Origin: Oligoflexia bacterium
GTDB lineage: Bacteria > Bdellovibrionota > Bacteriovoracia > Bacteriovoracales > Bacteriovoracaceae
Assembly: GCA_024229115.1 (NCBI GenBank)
Contig: JAAEST010000033.1
Coordinates: 62,001 to 126,000 of the forward strand
Direction: 5' to 3'
DNA length: 64,000 nt
Below, piece after piece: positions 59,715-64,000 of this stretch. A model generated the notes under the pieces. It did not search any database. It saw nothing but the letters and a program-made list of their open reading frames with translations, and had not been told where the DNA came from. The first letter of the stretch is position 1. Each line of letters begins with the position of its first letter. The translations under genes and the position numbers were made by a program.

Positions 59715-60663
59715 ATTTCTCTTCATCAATATCATTTTCCACCATCTGAATTCTGACAGGAAAAATTAAATAAGCTGCACGAAAACTTAGATAAGTTAGA
59801 GGGAAAGCAAAGAAAACATCAAGAGTGTAGTGGTATCGCATACTCAAAGTGGCGGCCATAATAACGAGTGTGAGGACGGCCATAAAATATCTATGGGGAT
59901 GTTGAAATCGAAATAACCAAAGCGAAGTTGAAAGAGCAATTCCTGTATGTCCACTAGGGAAACAATCGATGAATGTGGTTTGACCTTCTTGAACAAGGTT
60001 GTACATAAACCTTCCATAGTCACTTAAGGGAAGTGCGTAGTCGAAAAAATGTGCAGAGAAATACTGCGGACCTGTAACAGGAATCCCTAAGTAAAAGAGG
60101 TAATTGACACTGTAGAATAAAATCATACTTGAAAAGTAACGACCAAGTTTGAACTTATACTTAACCGGCAATGAACGATAGTAGAGAACGCCACCATAAA
60201 AAGGCAATAAGAAATAAGTGAGATAGCTTGTAATTAAGAGATCATAGTAGAGTGAAGTGAGAAAGCTATCCTTATCAAAGAGAGAATAGATAAAATGGGC
60301 CACAGGCGTACCAAATAGTTTTTCGTCAAAAGTTGCGAAGTAGCCATCTAGTCTTTCGACTCCACCAGCAGTTGAATCAAAAAGGCCGACTAAGTAGTAA
60401 TTAAGAATAATAGTGAGGCCAAGTGGAATTGTGTTGATAATGAGTTTGTTAACATTCGACATCCATACGACTTTTGGCCTTAGGAAATAAAAGATAAAGG
60501 CGACTACGACTGGGGCGAGTGCCAAGAATTGAAACTTGTTAAAGGCCAATCCTGAGATAAAAAAGAGAAAGGTGTTGAAGAAAGCGATAAAGAGGACTAT
60601 TCGGCCTAGGCCAAAGTCCCCTCGGTAATTTTCCCATGCTTTTTGGATCTTATGTTCAAACAC
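59713..60663 (-). CDS. PAP2-family membrane phosphatase (Aur1/Ipt1-like)
   Basis: 316 residues, about six membrane helices. The PAP2 motifs are DCFPSGHTGIAL (histidine in SGH) and RYHYTLDVFFAFP (histidine and aspartate). The early helices (FGLGRIVLFIAFF, FIFYFLRP) and loop match the Aur1/inositol-phosphotransferase-like branch. The start is GTG, 6 nt after TAAAAT on the minus strand and without Shine-Dalgarno, so it is probably leaderless. Substrate is a lipid phosphate or ceramide-type acceptor; cannot be settled here. Confidence 0.82.
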   Translation of the reverse strand: MFEHKIQKAWENYRGDFGLGRIVLFIAFFNTFLFFISGLAFNKFQFLALAPVVVAFIFYFLRPKVVWMSNVNKLIINTIPLGLTIILNYYLVGLFDSTAGGVERLDGYFATFDEKLFGTPVAHFIYSLFDKDSFLTSLYYDLLITSYLTYFLLPFYGGVLYYRSLPVKYKFKLGRYFSSMILFYSVNYLFYLGIPVTGPQYFSAHFFDYALPLSDYGRFMYNLVQEGQTTFIDCFPSGHTGIALSTSLWLFRFQHPHRYFMAVLTLVIMAATLSMRYHYTLDVFFAFPLTYLSFRAAYLIFPVRIQMVENDIDEEK

Positions 60664-60675
60664 ATAAGTATTTTA
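60664..60675 (-). promoter_or_regulatory. Probable leaderless promoter of PAP2 gene (GTG start)
   Basis: Minus-strand TAAAAT (60675-60670), six bases, then GTG at 60663. This would be a leaderless mRNA that starts with GTG. It lies in a 26-bp gap behind the secreted-protein gene. Confidence 0.4.
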
Positions 60676-60689
60676 ACACGGAAACTAAT

Positions 60690-61637
60690 TTACTTAATAC
60701 AAGTGTAATAGAATTCTCGGTCATTAACTTCCCAACGATTTCTTACTGGGCTTGGGTTTCTAAGGTCGGCTCGGTAGACTTTTCCGCCACGAACTGCCCA
60801 TGCTTTATTTCCAAGAGAAATACCACCATTCCAAGAACCGTAGTTATTGATGATTTCAAGTTCTGAACCATTAGGAAGTCTTCCTCCCATTGAAGCACAC
60901 ATATCTTCTGCACTATTGAGATCCCATACTTTATCAATATCACCGTTGATTCCCCCAAGAATTGTAATAGTTCTATTTCTTAGACGAATTTGTGAAGGAA
61001 ACTTAGTTCTTTGAAAATCCTCAAACATTCTTGAACCAATTTGGCTCATAACTGTTGCAGGTTTTCCTGTCCCCATATAAGTTTTTGTGTCTCCATATCT
61101 TCCAACAAGAGTGACTGTGACAACGATATTACCCTTACAATTTGGTGCTAAGGTGTAACTTCCGTAAGCAATATAATCAAGTTTCTCAAACATATCTTCA
61201 GGTACATAACCTGGTCTCTGACCATTTCTAGCAGAATTAATAATATGTCTTGCTCCAGGCAGGTGATTGAAAGAAACATTTCGCTGACTAGGTCTTAAGT
61301 CTCTATAATATTGATCGAGGTATCCCTTTAAAGTATTTTCTAAAGTAACATCAAGATATTTATGTTGAAGGGCAAGATTTCTGTTCTTATCGTATAAAGA
61401 GTCGAATGCAACTAGCATTTGAAGGGCTTCGTAACCTTTTGCACCCGATTGCATAAGATCACTAGCAAGATCAGTCATCTCTCTCATATACTCGCTTCTT
61501 GTTTGAGTATAGGCCTGTTTATAAGCACATAGATCGGCCCCTCTAATAAATGGAATTGTTGGCCATACCCTTGCTGTGTTCCCAGCGGCGATAGATGTCG
61601 AAATAAGTAGAACTAAAAGACTAAGTACTGTCTTCAT
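60690..61637 (-). CDS. Secreted protein with C-terminal DUF1566/lectin-like fold
   Basis: Signal peptide (MKTVLSLLVLLISTSIAA). About 210 residues of unknown type are followed by a C-terminal part with RLPNGSELEIINNYGSWNGG, AWAVRGGKVYRADLRNPSPVRNRW and YYTCIK, which resembles the DUF1566 (Lcl-type) fold of secreted proteins. Two early and two late cysteines. The ATG at 61637 follows GGGAG; an upstream TTG is rejected. Single gene, divergent from the kinase. Function unknown. Confidence 0.75.
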   Translation of the reverse strand: MKTVLSLLVLLISTSIAAGNTARVWPTIPFIRGADLCAYKQAYTQTRSEYMREMTDLASDLMQSGAKGYEALQMLVAFDSLYDKNRNLALQHKYLDVTLENTLKGYLDQYYRDLRPSQRNVSFNHLPGARHIINSARNGQRPGYVPEDMFEKLDYIAYGSYTLAPNCKGNIVVTVTLVGRYGDTKTYMGTGKPATVMSQIGSRMFEDFQRTKFPSQIRLRNRTITILGGINGDIDKVWDLNSAEDMCASMGGRLPNGSELEIINNYGSWNGGISLGNKAWAVRGGKVYRADLRNPSPVRNRWEVNDREFYYTCIK

Positions 61638-61818
61638 AAAAACTCCCAATAATATAAAAAACCAGAATGTTTATATCAGAAATATCAGAATTAATAAGGG
61701 GGAGTGTAGAAATTGCAAGGTCAAGTATTTCAGCCACTTAGGCATAGAATTCCTAGCTAAAAAGACGAATATCTAGGTTAAAATATAAAAGTTATTTAAC
61801 CAAAGAATATTGAGCTAA

Positions 61819-64000
61819 ATGAAGAAAGCACCCATTCCACCTAATGACTTAGAAAGACTTCAAGAACTTTATAATTACAAAGTTCTCGATACTGACAGTG
61901 AAGAAATTTTTGATGATATCACGGCCTTAGCGGCTAAAATCTGTGATTCTAAAATTTGTCTTGTTAGCCTTGTCGATAGAAACCGCCAGTGGTTCAAGTC
62001 TGCTCATGGTCTAGATGTTAAAGAAACACCAAGAGATATTTCTTATTGTGGTCATGCCATTATGGGTGATGATGTCTTCATTGTAGAAGACGCTAATAAA
62101 GATGAACGTTTCAAAGACAATCCTTTTAATACAGGCGAACCTTACGTAAGATTTTATGCAGGAGCTCCTTTAATTACGCCATCAGGAAATCGCATTGGAA
62201 CTCTCTGTGTGATTGACCATGAACCAAAAAAACTTAGCCCTTATCAAATAGAGACGTTAAAAGTATTAGCTCAGAATGTCGTCAATATTTTAGAGCTAAA
62301 CATCAAAAGCGTTGAATTAGAGAAGCAAAAAGAACAATCTAAAAGCATTCAAGAAATTTCTCAAACAGGTGGGTGGGAACTTGATCTCGAAACAAACTTC
62401 GTTTTTTGGAGTGATCAAGTTTATAACATCTATAAAATTCCAGTCGGTACACCAACTAAGAAAATTGATGGCGTTGCTTGTTATGCGCAACATGAGCAGC
62501 CTAGGCTATTGGCACATTTAGATCGCATTTCCACAGAAGGTGGTTCTTATGATGATGTCTTTGAATTCTATGATATGGAAGGAAATAAGAAGTGGGTGAG
62601 AGCTGTTGGTCATGGAATAAAGAATGAAAAAGGTGAGATAAAGAAGTTAGCTGGAACATTTCAAGATGTGACTCTCTATAAAGAAAGAGAACTTATTGAA
62701 CAGACTATTTCTGATCTTCGTCAAAAATATATTGAGCTTAATAAGGATATCGATGAACTCTATAATTATGTTGTTACTCAATGCCTAGGATTATCAAATA
62801 GTAGTTATGGTCATCTTGTCTCAGTTGATACAACAAGTTTATCTATCAAGATGTTATCTACCATTGGGGTGAGTGAAGATTGGGACAATATTAAAAATGA
62901 ATTTATTGGAAATAGCGAGCTTTCAGAGTTTCTAAATGACAACCTTGGGGATGTTATTGTTAGTCGAGAAAGAATTGTCCATAATCACCTTGATGAGGGT
63001 AAGAAATCTTATGTCGCTTTTCCAATCTTTAATAAAAATTCCTTTGTGGCAATTCTTGTTCTTGGGGGAAATAAAAAAGGTTATTGTGAAGACTTTGTTC
63101 AACGTTTTCAAACGTTGCTTGATTTTCTCGGTGAGCTTATTTCTATTGAACGTCTCGATCATCAGAAAAGAGAAGCAGAAATTAAAACTAATATGATTCT
63201 CTCTGAAACAGGTATTGGTCTTTGGAATTTCTATCCGATAGATCAAAATCTCGTTTGGGATAAGAGTATGTTTAACCTCTATGAAATTGATGATTTTAGC
63301 TTTAATGGAAATAAGAAATTTTGGTTAAATCTGATTCATCCAGAAGATAGGGAAGAAGTCTCTAAGAACTTTGATTATTCTATTTCACATGAAGAAAAAT
63401 TTGAACATATCTATAGAATAATAACACCTAAAGGAACTAAGAAATATATTAAGTCTAAAGCAGAAATTATTCGCGACCTTAAAGGTATCCCCGTTAAAGT
63501 AGTAGGTATTAATTGGGATTATACAAAAGACTATGAATATAACAGACTGTTAATTGAGGCCAAAGATAAAGCAGAATCATTTGCCAAGGCCAAATCAGAA
63601 TTTTTGGCCAATATGTCTCATGAGATTAGAACACCAATGAACGGTGTTATTGGTATGCTCTCCCTTCTTTCTGAAACAGAGCTTAATGAAGAACAAATGG
63701 ATATGATTAGCACTATTCAAACTAGTGGAAATAATCTTCTTACTATTGTGAATGACATTTTGGATTTTTCTAAGGTTGAAGCAGGGAAAATGAGATTAGA
63801 AGAACTAACTTTTGATCTTCGTAAGTGTATTCAAGATTCCGTTAGTCTTGTTGAAAATGCTAATGATAATAAATCAGTAAAAATTGAAGCCATGATCGAT
63901 GAGAAAATACCAAACTTCGTCGATGGTGATATAACTCGTGTTGCTCAGATTCTTGTGAATCTTCTCTCAAATGCTTCAAAGTTTTCACAAGATGGTGGAA
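61819..64000 (+). CDS. Multi-sensor histidine kinase (GAF-PAS-PAS-HisKA), 3' end outside window
   Basis: At least 727 residues. A GAF domain (about 5-165, DISYCGHAIMGDDVFIVEDA, FYAGAPLITPSGNRIGTLCV) is followed by a PAS domain (about 185-290, TGGWELDLETNFVFWSDQVYNIY). A second GAF-like region comes next (about 310-450, YVAFPIFNKNSFVAILVLGG), then a second PAS (about 462-580). HisKA FLANMSHEIRTPMNGVIGML carries His601. The ATPase domain begins but is cut at the window end (QILVNLLSNASKFS). Likely a hybrid or phosphorelay kinase; what follows beyond 64000 is not visible. No clear Shine-Dalgarno sequence. An inverted repeat GGTTAAA/TTTAACC (61776-61801) precedes. Confidence 0.88.
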   Translation, partial: MKKAPIPPNDLERLQELYNYKVLDTDSEEIFDDITALAAKICDSKICLVSLVDRNRQWFKSAHGLDVKETPRDISYCGHAIMGDDVFIVEDANKDERFKDNPFNTGEPYVRFYAGAPLITPSGNRIGTLCVIDHEPKKLSPYQIETLKVLAQNVVNILELNIKSVELEKQKEQSKSIQEISQTGGWELDLETNFVFWSDQVYNIYKIPVGTPTKKIDGVACYAQHEQPRLLAHLDRISTEGGSYDDVFEFYDMEGNKKWVRAVGHGIKNEKGEIKKLAGTFQDVTLYKERELIEQTISDLRQKYIELNKDIDELYNYVVTQCLGLSNSSYGHLVSVDTTSLSIKMLSTIGVSEDWDNIKNEFIGNSELSEFLNDNLGDVIVSRERIVHNHLDEGKKSYVAFPIFNKNSFVAILVLGGNKKGYCEDFVQRFQTLLDFLGELISIERLDHQKREAEIKTNMILSETGIGLWNFYPIDQNLVWDKSMFNLYEIDDFSFNGNKKFWLNLIHPEDREEVSKNFDYSISHEEKFEHIYRIITPKGTKKYIKSKAEIIRDLKGIPVKVVGINWDYTKDYEYNRLLIEAKDKAESFAKAKSEFLANMSHEIRTPMNGVIGMLSLLSETELNEEQMDMISTIQTSGNNLLTIVNDILDFSKVEAGKMRLEELTFDLRKCIQDSVSLVENANDNKSVKIEAMIDEKIPNFVDGDITRVAQILVNLLSNASKFSQDGG

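Overview
This is an AT-rich bacterial chromosome segment with a typical Gram-negative envelope: lipoproteins, outer-membrane barrels, an OmpA-like protein, a chaperone-usher fimbria, and ExbB/ExbD motors. Several features together point to a Bdellovibrio-and-like organism, probably Bacteriovorax, Halobacteriovorax or Peredibacter. These are a gliding-machine (Agl-Glt type) operon, a small bacterial histone, a sphingolipid delta4-desaturase-like enzyme, frequent TTG/GTG starts, and many small exported proteins without known relatives. The assignment is an inference from gene content; no rRNA or marker tree is available. No tRNA, rRNA, CRISPR, transposase or prophage was seen.

Layout. 1-5.9 kb: a photoprotection neighbourhood with photolyase (cut by the window start), a TudS-YbgA fusion, a lytic transglycosylase with a PilZ protein, a TIGR01777 epimerase, and a MerR/B12-binding (CarH-like) regulator. 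5.9-16 kb: glutathione peroxidase, a MoxR-DUF58-TgpA transglutaminase operon running into tesA-ybbA-ybbP-like genes, a thioesterase and an ABC exporter. 16-25 kb: membrane and secreted proteins, an OmpA-like barrel and a five-gene chaperone-usher fimbrial locus. 25-34 kb: RluA-type pseudouridine synthase with an orphan barstar, a CBS protein, RecQ, a Sir2 deacylase, a second MerR paralogue and a GDPD-like protein. 34-45 kb: a ten-gene minus-strand operon for an Agl-Glt-like gliding motor with a VWA surface lipoprotein. 45-48 kb: a lipid operon (desaturase, dolichol-kinase-like lipid kinase, esterase). 48-56 kb: a DUF6178-like protein, a membrane-anchored HTH regulator, an isolated CpaF/TadA ATPase, a YciO/Sua5-family protein, and deoC. 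56-64 kb: a two-component pair, fabI, a histone, a PAP2 phosphatase, a secreted protein and a sensor kinase cut by the window end.

Two regulatory themes stand out. First, tandem 11-bp-spaced repeats of TnnACA (reverse TGTnnA), the known form of CarH operators, lie in the phr/tudS intergenic region, upstream of the first MerR gene and upstream of the second. This suggests one light- or cobalamin-linked regulon. Second, at least a dozen transcription-unit starts have a -10-like hexamer 6 or 7 nt before the start codon and no Shine-Dalgarno sequence, so leaderless mRNAs seem common. Two divergent gene pairs are packed so tightly that their promoters overlap each other or the neighbour's coding sequence.
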